A DNA stretch of 6,133 nucleotides. Origin: Sulfurimonas sp. (GTDB lineage Bacteria > Campylobacterota > Campylobacteria > Campylobacterales > Sulfurimonadaceae). The position numbers were made by a program, and so were the translations under genes. The number at the start of each line of letters is the position of its first letter. Within the stretch, counting starts at the first letter, position 1. Below are positions 6,131-6,133 of the stretch, piece by piece. The stretch lies in NCBI GenBank assembly GCA_024762745.1, contig JANTGV010000077.1:1-6133 (forward strand), written 5' to 3'. The notes beneath the pieces were generated by a model. That model saw nothing but the letters and a program-made list of their open reading frames with translations. It searched no databases and was not told the DNA's origin.

Positions 6131-6133
6131 ATT

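Noticed and set aside
1..6133. CRISPR arrays, tRNA/rRNA genes, insertion sequences, phage or toxin-antitoxin genes
   Set aside because: I saw no direct-repeat arrays, tRNA-like folds, transposase motifs or terminal repeats. Nearly every base belongs to one of six housekeeping-type genes.

Overview
The window looks like chromosomal sequence from a Campylobacterota (epsilonproteobacterial) organism, most likely a Sulfurimonas/Sulfuricurvum-like sulfur or hydrogen oxidiser. This is inferred from the AT-rich, tightly packed and overlapping genes, the short 205-residue RecO, and the carboxyspermidine route to spermidine. No taxonomic search could be run, so genus is a guess.

Layout. Positions 1-4328 hold four genes on the + strand that overlap one another and almost certainly form one transcript. 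They are: the 3' part of a patatin-like phospholipase with a POTRA domain and an outer-membrane barrel; a saccharopine-dehydrogenase-like carboxy(nor)spermidine dehydrogenase; carboxynorspermidine decarboxylase (nspC); and a small class I SAM-dependent methyltransferase. The overlaps are 4, 22 and 1 nt, and the two polyamine genes both start with TTG. Positions 4347-6047 hold two - strand genes, recO followed with no gap by an alkC-type DNA alkylation repair glycosylase. The two operons converge on an 18-nt gap at 4329-4346, where a 7-bp hairpin contains both stop codons. Positions 6048-6133 are the recO upstream region. It is very AT-rich, with -10-like boxes on both strands and a 9-bp A/T inverted repeat.

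How the genes work together. The dehydrogenase condenses aspartate beta-semialdehyde with putrescine (or 1,3-diaminopropane) to give carboxyspermidine (or carboxynorspermidine). NspC then decarboxylates it to spermidine (or norspermidine), independently of decarboxylated SAM. The methyltransferase and the outer-membrane phospholipase have no proven link to this pathway beyond co-transcription. On the other strand, RecO (RecFOR/RecOR recombinational repair) and AlkC (removal of alkylated bases) form a small DNA-repair pair.

Most of the window is ordinary core-genome content of known families, and I see no mobile element, CRISPR, RNA gene or clearly new system. The points most worth a second look are the recO-alkC coupling, the extreme gene overlap with TTG starts, the methyltransferase attached to the spermidine genes, and the possible leaderless start of recO.
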